Under the pieces are notes generated by a model. That model was not told where the DNA came from. It made no database searches and saw nothing but the letters and a program-made list of their open reading frames with translations. The translations under genes and the position numbers were made by a program. Positions 42,968-50,517 of a DNA stretch of 64,000 nucleotides are shown here, piece after piece. Numbering within the stretch: the stretch's first letter is position 1; each line of letters begins with the position of its first letter. Origin of the DNA: Collinsella sp. AF23-2. GTDB lineage: Bacteria > Actinomycetota > Coriobacteriia > Coriobacteriales > Coriobacteriaceae. The DNA lies in assembly GCF_003459245.1 (NCBI RefSeq), contig NZ_QRVG01000001.1, forward strand, positions 1-64,000, given 5' to 3'.

Positions 42968-43579
42968 ATGATTCTCGGCCGCAAGATTGGCATGACCCAG
43001 GTTTGGGACGAGGACGATAACGTCGTTCCCGTCACGGTCATCCAGGCTGGCCCCTGCGCTGTCTCGCAGGTTAAAACTCAGGCAACCGACGGCTATGACG
43101 CCGTCCAGATCGGTTTCGGCGACATCAAGGCCAAGAACGTGAACAAGCCCATGGCTGGTCACTTCGCCAAGGCTGGCGTCGAGCCTGTCCGCTTCCTTCG
43201 TGAGGTCCGCGTCGAGAACGGCGAGGAGCACAAGGTCGGCGAGGTCGTCACCGTCGCTGATTTCGCTGATGTCGAGAAGGTCGACGTCATCGGTACCTCC
43301 AAGGGTAAGGGCTTCCAGGGTCGCATCAAGCGCTGGGGTCAGCGCCGCGGTCCTATGACGCATGGTTCTCACTTCCAGCGTCACCCCGGTTCTATCGGTC
43401 AGTGCGCCTATCCTGCGCGCGTCCTCAAGGGCGTCAAGATGGCCGGTCACATGGGTAACGAGCGCGTTACCGTCAAGAACCTTTCCGTTGTCCGCATCGA
43501 TGCCGAGCAGAACCTCATCTTGGTCAAGGGCGCTGTCCCGGGTGCCAAGAATGGTCTCGTCGCCATCCGTATGGCCTAA
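42968..43579 (+). CDS. rplC: 50S ribosomal protein L3
   Basis: 203 residues. Starts [19 protein letters not shown] 42968 is preferred, with an in-frame TTG at 42959. Conserved [20 protein letters not shown] and the peptidyl-transferase-proximal loop GHMGNERVT. The ribosome-binding site is weak. It heads the S10 operon here because rpsJ lies elsewhere. Confidence 0.97.
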   Translation: MILGRKIGMTQVWDEDDNVVPVTVIQAGPCAVSQVKTQATDGYDAVQIGFGDIKAKNVNKPMAGHFAKAGVEPVRFLREVRVENGEEHKVGEVVTVADFADVEKVDVIGTSKGKGFQGRIKRWGQRRGPMTHGSHFQRHPGSIGQCAYPARVLKGVKMAGHMGNERVTVKNLSVVRIDAEQNLILVKGAVPGAKNGLVAIRMA

Positions 43580-43625
43580 GGGCCCAGCCCATATAGCCCA
43601 GCGTCATACCAAGGAGAACACTTAA

Positions 43626-44252
43626 ATGGCAAAGTTTGAAGTAAAGAACAGCGAGGGCAAGAAGGTCGCCGAGGCCGAGCTCGCCGCTGAGGTGTACGGC
43701 ATCGAGCCGAACATCCACGTTATGCACCACATCGTCAAGTGCCAGATGGCCTCTTGGCGTCAGGGCACCCAGTCTGCTAAGGGTCGCTCTGAGGTTTCCG
43801 GTGGCGGCAAGAAGCCTTGGCGTCAGAAGGGCACCGGCCGTGCCCGCCAGGGTTCCATCCGTGCTGCCCAGTGGCGTCACGGTGGCGTCGTCTTCGCCCC
43901 CAAGCCCCGTTCTTACGCTAAGCGTATGAACAACAAGGAGGTCAAGCTGGCTATGCGCTCCGCGCTGTCCGCCAAGCTGGCCGATGGCGAGCTCGTGCTC
44001 GTCGACGACTACGGCTTCGAGAAGCCTTCCACCAAGGCTGCCGTCGCCATGCTCAAGGCTCTCGGCCTTGAGGGCAAGCGTCTGACCATCATCGTTCGCG
44101 ATGAGGACGTCAACGCCTACCTGTCGTTCCGCAACATTCCCAAGACGTTCATCATCACTGCCGACGAGGCCAACACCTACGATCTCGTCAACAACAACGC
44201 CGTGCTGATGCCCGCCGACATCGCCGCTCACTTCGGGGAGGTGCTTGCATAA
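43626..44252 (+). CDS. rplD: 50S ribosomal protein L4
   Basis: 208 residues. The loop that lines the exit tunnel contains GGGKKPWRQKGTGRARQGS. In other bacteria L4 represses its own S10 operon. AAGGAG lies upstream of ATG 43626. The stop is immediately followed by rplW. Confidence 0.97.
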   Translation: MAKFEVKNSEGKKVAEAELAAEVYGIEPNIHVMHHIVKCQMASWRQGTQSAKGRSEVSGGGKKPWRQKGTGRARQGSIRAAQWRHGGVVFAPKPRSYAKRMNNKEVKLAMRSALSAKLADGELVLVDDYGFEKPSTKAAVAMLKALGLEGKRLTIIVRDEDVNAYLSFRNIPKTFIITADEANTYDLVNNNAVLMPADIAAHFGEVLA

Positions 44253-44540
44253 ATGACCGCCCACGAGATCATCATCCGTCCGATCGTGTCCGAGCGTTCC
44301 TTCTCCGGCATGGAGCTGAACAAGTACACGTTCGAGGTCGCCAAGGATGCTAACAAGTATCAGATCAAGGACGCTGTCGAGGAGATCTTCGGCGTCAAGG
44401 TCGTTCGCGTGAACACCCTGACGGTCAAGCCCAAGACCAAGCGCGTGCGCTATGTCGCCGGCAAGACCCGTTCTTGGAAGAAGGCCATCGTCACGCTGGC
44501 CGAGGGCGACACCATCGAGGTCTTTGGCAACCAGGCCTAA
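44253..44540 (+). CDS. rplW: 50S ribosomal protein L23
   Basis: 95 residues, at the tunnel exit where trigger factor and SRP dock. Conserved IIRPIVSERSF, KYTFEVAKDANK and the RVRYVAGKTRSWKKA basic segment. GGGGAGG of the rplD tail serves as ribosome site. An unusually long 179-base gap to rplB follows. Confidence 0.96.
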   Translation: MTAHEIIIRPIVSERSFSGMELNKYTFEVAKDANKYQIKDAVEEIFGVKVVRVNTLTVKPKTKRVRYVAGKTRSWKKAIVTLAEGDTIEVFGNQA

Positions 44541-44558
44541 GACTCGCTGCTGTTGAGT

Positions 44559-44602
44559 GAGCTCATGCCTCCCAAATAGGGGAGGCGGGAGCTCAAGGTT
44601 TT
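44559..44602 (+). terminator. Intra-operon hairpin between rplW and rplB
   Basis: GAGCTC and GCCTCCC pair with GGGAGGC and GAGCTC in a strong stem, followed by AAGGTTTT. It is placed like a partial terminator or attenuator inside the S10 operon, just before the rplB leader motif. Confidence 0.55.
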
Positions 44603-44613
44603 GGGCGTATAAA

Positions 44614-44640
44614 ATGGACACGCCCGGAACCGTGTATACG
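44614..44640 (+). promoter_or_regulatory. rplB leader motif, copy 2
   Basis: Perfect small hairpin ACACG-CCCGGAAC-CGTGT followed by TATACG, 23 of 27 bases identical to the segment upstream of rplC (42749-42775). Suggests an internal promoter or a shared regulatory protein site before rplB. Confidence 0.45.
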
Positions 44641-44719
44641 TCCGGTGTCATCGCACCCGAGGCAGAACCTCGAATCCCTGTCTGCGATGGCTAACGGATT
44701 CCTATTGAAAGGGATTGTA

Positions 44720-45550
44720 ATGGCTGTAAAGCACCTTAAGCCGACCTCCGCTGGTAGGCGTTGGCAGACGATCTCCGACTTCTCCGAGATCACCTGCACC
44801 AAGCCCGAGAAGTCTCTTCTCGAGCCCCTGCCCAAGAAGGCCGGTCGTAACAACAACGGCCGCATCACCACCCGCCACCAGGGCGGCGGCGTGAAGCGTC
44901 GTTACCGCGTGATCGACTTCAAGCGCAACAAGGACGGCGTGCCCGCCAAGGTTGCCACGATCGAGTACGATCCGAACCGTTCCGCTCGCATCGCTCTGCT
45001 GCACTACGCTGACGGTGAGAAGCGCTACATCCTGGCCCCCAAGGGCCTCGAGGTCGGTCAGACCATCATGTCCGGTTCTGACGCCGACATCAAGCCGGGC
45101 AATGCTCTGCCCCTCGCCGACATCCCCGTCGGTACGCTCATCCACGCCGTTGAGTTCCAGCCGGGTAAGGGCGCCGCTATCGCCCGTTCCGCCGGTAACT
45201 CCTGCCAGCTGATGGGTAAGGAGGGCAAGTACGCTATCGTCCGTATGCCTTCCTCCGAGATGCGCCGCATCCTCGTTACCTGCCGCGCCACCGTCGGTGA
45301 GGTCGGCAACGCCGATCACGCCAACATCGTCATCGGCAAGGCCGGCCGTAAGCGTCACATGAACGTGCGCCCGACCGTCCGCGGTACCGTCATGAACCCT
45401 GTCGACCACCCGCACGGCGGTGGCGAGGGCAAGAACCACACCTCTGGTCGTCCCTCTGTTACCCCCTGGGGTAAGCCGACGAAGGGCCTTCGTACGCGCA
45501 AGAAGAAGAAGGTCTCGAACCAGCACATCATTCGTCGCCGTAAGAAGTAA
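44720..45550 (+). CDS. rplB: 50S ribosomal protein L2
   Basis: 276 residues. ATG 44720 with AAAGGGAT upstream; the longer frame from 44645 is the leader. Conserved RNA-binding [16 protein letters not shown], and the C-terminal [15 protein letters not shown] with the histidine near the peptidyl-transferase centre. Confidence 0.97.
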   Translation: MAVKHLKPTSAGRRWQTISDFSEITCTKPEKSLLEPLPKKAGRNNNGRITTRHQGGGVKRRYRVIDFKRNKDGVPAKVATIEYDPNRSARIALLHYADGEKRYILAPKGLEVGQTIMSGSDADIKPGNALPLADIPVGTLIHAVEFQPGKGAAIARSAGNSCQLMGKEGKYAIVRMPSSEMRRILVTCRATVGEVGNADHANIVIGKAGRKRHMNVRPTVRGTVMNPVDHPHGGGEGKNHTSGRPSVTPWGKPTKGLRTRKKKKVSNQHIIRRRKK

Positions 45551-45582
45551 TTTCGGATACCGAGTTTTAGGAGAAAGCACTT

Positions 45583-45843
45583 ATGAGCAGAAGTCTCAAA
45601 AAGGGCCCGTTCGTGGAGACTCGCCTTCTCTCGCGTATCACCGCGATGAACGAGGCTGGCAAGAAGGACGTCGTGAAGACCTGGTCCCGCGCGTCCACCA
45701 TCTTCCCCGAGATGGTTGGTCACACCATCGCCGTCCACGACGGCCGCAAGCATGTGCCCGTGTATGTTACCGAGTCCATGGTTGGTCACAAGCTCGGCGA
45801 GTTCGCGCCGACTCGTACGTTCCGTGGCCACAAGGCCAAATAG
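45583..45843 (+). CDS. rpsS: 30S ribosomal protein S19
   Basis: 86 residues. [16 protein letters not shown] start and the C-terminal [16 protein letters not shown] are diagnostic. AGGAGAAAG precedes ATG 45583. Confidence 0.97.
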   Translation: MSRSLKKGPFVETRLLSRITAMNEAGKKDVVKTWSRASTIFPEMVGHTIAVHDGRKHVPVYVTESMVGHKLGEFAPTRTFRGHKAK

Positions 45844-45857
45844 GGGGTTAACCGTAA

Positions 45858-46229
45858 ATGGCAACTAAGTCTATTGAAACTGAGGCCACCGAGGTTCGCG
45901 CCGTCGCTAAGTACGTGCGTGTTTCCCCCAGCAAGGCCCGCCTGGTGGTCGATCTGATCCGCCGCAAGCCTGTCGCTCAGGCCTTCGACATCCTCCACTT
46001 CTGCGACCGCGCCGTCGCCGTGGATGTCGAGAAGGTTCTCCGTTCCGCCGTTGCGAACGCCGAGAACAACAACGGTCTGCGTGCCGACAACCTGGTTGTC
46101 GCCGCTGCCTATGTTGACGAGGGTCCGACGCTTAAGCGCATCCGTCCCCGCGCCAAGGGTTCCGCTTCTCGCATTCTGAAGCGTACTTCCCACATCACCG
46201 TCGTCGTTGCTCCTCGAAAGGAGGCGTAA
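45858..46229 (+). CDS. rplV: 50S ribosomal protein L22
   Basis: 123 residues. Conserved [18 protein letters not shown] and the tunnel hairpin region ending [19 protein letters not shown]-terminal extension of about 12 residues relative to E. coli. GGGGGTTA upstream. Confidence 0.97.
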   Translation: MATKSIETEATEVRAVAKYVRVSPSKARLVVDLIRRKPVAQAFDILHFCDRAVAVDVEKVLRSAVANAENNNGLRADNLVVAAAYVDEGPTLKRIRPRAKGSASRILKRTSHITVVVAPRKEA

Positions 46230-46235
46230 AGCTGT

Positions 46236-46945
46236 ATGGGTCAGAAAGTCTACCCCACCGGCTTCCGTCTTGGCATTACCGAGAACTGGCGCTCCCGCTG
46301 GTTCGCAGAGAAGGATTACGCTAAGACCCTCGGTAACGATCTCGAGATCCGCAAGTACCTCGAGAAGCGTCTTTCCCGCGCAGCTGTCTCCCGCGTCGAG
46401 ATCGAGCGCGCTGGCGACAAGGTGAAGGTCATCATCCTCACCGCTCGCCCCGGCGTTGTCATCGGTAAGAAGGGTGCCGAGATCGATACCCTCCGCACCG
46501 AGCTCGAGAAGGTCGCTGGCGTCTCCAAGGGCCAGCTCTCCGTCGACGTTGTCGAGATCAAGCGCCCCGAGCTCGACGCCAACCTCGTTGCTCAGTCTAT
46601 CGCCGAGCAGCTCGAGGGCCGCGTTGCCTTCCGTCGCGCTATGCGCAAGGCTGTCCAGTCCGCCCGGAAGGCCGGCGCTAAGGGCATCCGTATCCAGTGC
46701 TCCGGTCGTCTCGGCGGTGCCGAGATGGGCCGTCGTGAGTGGTACCGCGAGGGTCGCGTGCCTCTGCACACCCTCCGTGCCAAGATCGACTACGGCACGG
46801 CTGTCGCCAGCACCACCATGGGCGCTTGCGGCGTGAAGGTCTGGATCTACCTGGGCGAGAAGCTCCCGGGCCAGCCTGTTCCCAACCCTGCACTCGAGGG
46901 CTCTTCCCGTCCTCGTCGTCGTAACTCCGAGAGGAGGGGTCAGTA

Positions 46946-46946
<1 letters not shown>
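46236..46946 (+). CDS. rpsC: 30S ribosomal protein S3
   Basis: 236 residues. [14 protein letters not shown] start, KH domain with [10 protein letters not shown], and C-terminal [12 protein letters not shown]. The final Arg-rich tail overlaps the rplP start by one base. GAAAGGAGG at the rplV end is its ribosome site. Confidence 0.97.
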
Positions 46947-47448
<502 letters not shown>

Positions 47449-47449
<1 letters not shown>

Positions 47450-47664
47450 TGAAGCCCGCAGAGATTCGTGAGCTCTCGGACGCTCAGCTCGTTGAGAAGC
47501 TGAAGGAAATGCGCGCCGAGCTCTTTAACCTTCGTTTCCAGATGGCCACCAGCCAGCTGGACAACACCGCTCGCGTCAACACCGTGAAGAAGGACATCGC
47601 TCGCGTCCTCACGGAGCAGCGCGCCCGCGAGATCGCAGCGGAGAAGTCCGCTGTCGCCGAGTAG
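47449..47664 (+). CDS. rpmC: 50S ribosomal protein L29
   Basis: 71 residues, coiled helical pair: ELSDAQLVEKLKEMRAELFN and the conserved LRFQMATSQLDN. Starts at the ATG overlapping the rplP stop (TAATG). Confidence 0.96.
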
Positions 47665-47680
47665 GACCTAAGGAGAGAAC

Positions 47681-47941
47681 ATGACTGATTCGCGTAACTC
47701 GCGTAAGGTCCGTACGGGTGTCGTTACCTCCGTCTCCGGTGCCAAGACCATTGTTGTCACCATCACCGAGCGCAAGCGTCACCCCAAGTACGGCAAGATG
47801 ATGACCAGCTCCAAGAAGCTGCACGCTCACGACGAGGAGTGCACGGCTGGCGTGGGCGACACCGTCCGCGTTATGGAGACCCGTCCTATGTCCAAGATGA
47901 AGCGTTGGCGCCTCATCGAGGTCGTCGAGCGCGCTAAATAA
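47681..47941 (+). CDS. rpsQ: 30S ribosomal protein S17
   Basis: 86 residues, OB fold. RKVRTGVVTSVSGAKTIVV, HPKYGKMM and HDEECTAGVGD, and ETRPMSKMKRWRLIEV at the end. AAGGAGAG upstream. Confidence 0.97.
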   Translation: MTDSRNSRKVRTGVVTSVSGAKTIVVTITERKRHPKYGKMMTSSKKLHAHDEECTAGVGDTVRVMETRPMSKMKRWRLIEVVERAK

Positions 47942-47976
47942 GCAGTCGCTCTTACGACTTGTACGTTTCCGAAGAT

Positions 47977-48024
47977 GTGCGTATGCCTGGCTTGCATACC
48001 ACGGGCCGTATAAAGGCCGCGCAC
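47977..48024 (+). promoter_or_regulatory. Structured leader upstream of rplN
   Basis: The 118-base rpsQ-rplN gap holds a three-way-junction-like fold: outer GTGCG/CGCAC, with inner hairpins GTATGC/GCATAC and GGCC/GGCC. A candidate regulatory or RNA-processing site within the operon. Confidence 0.4.
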
Positions 48025-48059
48025 CTCTCTTCGGTTCTTAGTTCGGAGGAACATCTACC

Positions 48060-48428
48060 ATGATTCAGATGCAAACCATGCTGAACGTCGCCGACAACTC
48101 CGGCGCTCGCAAGATTCGCTGCATCAAGGTGCTTGGCGGTTCCAAGCGTCGTTATGCAGGCATCGGCGATGTGTTCATCGGTGCTGTCCAGGAGGCTACC
48201 CCTGGCGCCAACGTCAAGAAGAAGGACGTTGTCCGTTGCGTCGTCGTTCGCACCGTTAAGGAGATCCGCCGCAAGGATGGCTCCTACATTCGCTTTGATG
48301 AGAACGCCTGCGTTGTCATCAACAACGATGGTTCGCCCGTCGGCACCCGTATCTTCGGGCCCGTCGCTCGCGAGCTTCGTGACAAGAAGTACATGAAGAT
48401 CGTCTCGCTCGCTCCCGAGACCCTGTAG
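48060..48428 (+). CDS. rplN: 50S ribosomal protein L14
   Basis: 122 residues. [19 protein letters not shown] start, [20 protein letters not shown] and the C-terminal [26 protein letters not shown] upstream of ATG 48060. Confidence 0.97.
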   Translation: MIQMQTMLNVADNSGARKIRCIKVLGGSKRRYAGIGDVFIGAVQEATPGANVKKKDVVRCVVVRTVKEIRRKDGSYIRFDENACVVINNDGSPVGTRIFGPVARELRDKKYMKIVSLAPETL

Positions 48429-48441
48429 TTAGGGGAGATAT

Positions 48442-48747
48442 ATGTATATCAAGAAGGGCGATAAGGTCCAGGTTCTCTCTGGTAAGGATCGCGGCAAGCA
48501 GGGCGTTATCCTGCGTGCTCTCCCCGCCGAGAACAAGGTCGTTGTCGAGGGCGTTTCGGTCGTCAAGAAGGCCGTCAAGCCCAACGCTGCCAACCAGCAG
48601 GGCGGCATCGTCTCGCAGGAGGCTCCCATCGACGCCTCCAACGTCAATCTCGTCTGCCCCGAGTGCGGTAAGGTTACCCGCGTCGGTCACGAGAAGGACG
48701 GCAAGAACAAGCTGCGCGTCTGCAAGAAGTGCGGCCACAAGTTCTAA
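48442..48747 (+). CDS. rplX: 50S ribosomal protein L24
   Basis: 101 residues. KOW motif [17 protein letters not shown], then [14 protein letters not shown] and CKKCGHKF, a four-cysteine zinc-binding C-terminus. Last gene of the S10 cluster here: a terminator follows, and rplE-rpsN-rpsH are not present. Confidence 0.96.
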   Translation: MYIKKGDKVQVLSGKDRGKQGVILRALPAENKVVVEGVSVVKKAVKPNAANQQGGIVSQEAPIDASNVNLVCPECGKVTRVGHEKDGKNKLRVCKKCGHKF

Positions 48748-48773
48748 GCTGCCCGCAACATCAAGTTGCTAGC

Positions 48774-48807
48774 AAAGGCCCGGATGCCACGGCACCCGGG
48801 CCTTTTT
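48774..48807 (+). terminator. Terminator after rplX
   Basis: AAAGGCCCGG/CCGGGCCTTTTT stem-loop. It ends the S10 cluster at a point where the spc genes normally continue. Confidence 0.85.
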
Positions 48808-48809
48808 CT

Positions 48810-49514
48810 ATCCCCACTCGATGACTTCGGTTCTGCCGTCCCGTCATTCCGGTTGCATCCAGTTTTCGGTGCCGTCTCGAATCGAGTGCCGCCAGGTGAC
48901 ACCCTGTCGCGTTTCGTCGGCTTCGGGGACAAAAGTCGGGACAACTCCAAAAACTATTTTCGAACTCAGGGCTTTGAGTTTTTGTTTTTGTCCCAAAGGG
49001 CGCGGCGGGATGCCTTTGGAGGCTCGATAGCGCCGAAAACGCCCGTTTTGAAACTTAAATGCCTTTTCGCGTGCAAGCCGCCAGCTGCAATAGGAAGTGA
49101 ATCAACGCAGGTGGCTTTCAAGCAGTTTGCAAAACTGCAGGTCGCAGGTCTTCATTGCCAGTAGGAGAAATGAGTAGTCTCAGGTGGCTTGCCCATGAGT
49201 TGACGAACGGGATTTGAGATTACGCTGACGTCCGGAAACGCTTCGAGCACGGCGTTACGTTTTTGGGGTTTGGGCGTAGCCCCTGCACCCGCGAGCGCGG
49301 GCCTTAAGCCCGCCGAGAGGGTGACGCGTCGAAAACGAAGGGGAAAGAGAGAAGGGGCCGTCCCTATCATTCAGGTTGCGACCGAAGAAGACAAGGAGAC
49401 CCCCTGAGCCTGAATGATGCCCCACAGACCGCGTCCGACCGAGCTCAAGCCGAGCTTTTCCTGACGTCCTCCTTCGCGGAGATGATGGCTGGATTGGCTA
49501 TGGATTGGCAACAC
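48810..49514. other. Non-coding or decayed DNA between rplX and the IS3 remnant
   Basis: No convincing gene on either strand. Contains a large inverted repeat with GGGACAAAA/TTTTTGTCCC arms (48926-48994), the palindrome GCAGTTTGCAAAACTGC near 49121-49137, and an inverted pair ATCATTCAGG (49366-49375)/CCTGAATGAT (49409-49418) that might mark an element end. It looks like a landing zone for mobile DNA. Confidence 0.45.
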
Positions 49515-49990
49515 TTATTTGGACGATTCCGGGAGGGACGGCCCCGCCTCCCTGAACTCGACCGGCGACATGAAGACCAGCGTCGAGTGGATCCTGAAGT
49601 TGTTGTACCAGTGCACGTAATCCAAGAGCTTGGCTCGGAGCTCGCGCGTCCCTCCTCGATCCTTCGGAGTGGCCGACGATTTCCCCGTTGCAGAGGTCGA
49701 CGAGCAGGCAGACGTAGTTCCACGACGCCCCGACGCGCACGCAGGCCAAGTCGCTGCATATATGGGTGTACGGCGCCCTGCCGCCGAAGCCGCGCGCGAC
49801 GACGTTCGACACGTCGGCCTCGTTGATCGCCCCGGGGTGCACCTTGAACCTTTTCCTGCCGTATGCGCCGGCCAGGCCGTTCTCCCTCATGATGCGGCAG
49901 ACGCGGCGCCGGCTGACGGTAACGCCCGACCTCCCGGGCGACGCCTTGATCTTGCGCGATCCGTTCCGGCCCTTGCTGGCGGCGTGCGCC
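49515..49990 (-). pseudogene. IS3-family transposase (orfB) remnant with internal deletion
   Basis: On the minus strand the N-terminal part reads SKGRNGSRKIKASPGRSG, VSRRRVCRIMRENGLAGAYG and DLACVRVGASWNYVCLLVDL, the IS3 orfB HTH_21/rve region with the first catalytic Asp. After NGEIVGHS the frame breaks, and the C-terminus resumes in another frame as ELRAKLLDYVHWYNNFRIHS and MSPVEFREAG. The middle, including the second Asp and the Glu of the DDE triad, is deleted, so the transposase is dead. No orfA is seen. The upstream end abuts an mtnN fragment. Confidence 0.8.
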
Positions 49991-50290
49991 GCCGCGGCCG
50001 CCGTCGCCCCCGACATTAAGGTCCTCAAGGGCCGCGTCGTCTCCGGCGACCAGTTTGTCTCGCCCGCGGAACAGAAGGAGCGAATCCTCGCGATCTTCGG
50101 CGACCTGTGCTGCGAGATGGAGGGCTGCACCATCGCGCAGGCCGCCTATCTCAACGGCGTGCCCCTCGTCGTCGTGCGCGCCATCAGCGACAAGCCCTGC
50201 GCCGAGGGCCGGGTCGTCGACTACAACACCTTCGAGAAGAAGGCCGCCTGCGACTGCGCCCGCATCGCCGCGCGCATGGTTAAGCTTTAG
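49991..50290 (+). pseudogene. mtnN: 3' fragment of 5'-methylthioadenosine/S-adenosylhomocysteine nucleosidase
   Basis: About 100 codons corresponding to the C-terminal half of MTA/SAH nucleosidase: LKGRVVSGDQFV, EMEGCTIAQAAYLNGVP, and VVRAISDKPC with the catalytic Asp. The N-terminal half is absent; the sequence runs directly into the IS3 remnant, so insertion or recombination has truncated it. The larger open frame starting at 49766 is a chance fusion through the antisense of the transposase. Confidence 0.8.
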
Positions 50291-50296
50291 GCCCTG

Positions 50297-50337
50297 CGCG
50301 CCGGGGCCCTTCTTTATGTTGGGACCCCGGCGCGCCG
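50297..50337. terminator. GC-rich hairpin after the mtnN fragment
   Basis: GCGCGCCGGGG/CCCCGGCGCGC arms with an 11-base-plus loop. Very strong stem, no T tract on the plus strand. Confidence 0.5.
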
Positions 50338-50517
50338 GGGCCCTTTCCAAAGCGAAGTGTCGAGCCGAAGTGTTGAGCGTCGGCCCTGAATGTTCAATGG
50401 CCGTTGTTTTCTGCCCCTCAAGTGGTGCACTTTTCCTCGGAGCTGTTGATTCCCCCACGCGCCCCCTTCCGTTCTCTGTTCTCCCCTTATACTCCTTGTA
50501 CGAGGAGGTAAGAAGTC

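Noticed and set aside
48766-49164. 132-codon plus-strand frame after rplX
   Set aside because: No ribosome site or recognisable domain, and it spans the terminator and an inverted repeat; probably non-coding.
49766-50290. Complete 174-residue protein
   Set aside because: Its first half is the antisense of the IS3 transposase and only the last 100 codons are mtnN-like, so it is a chance fusion, not a gene.
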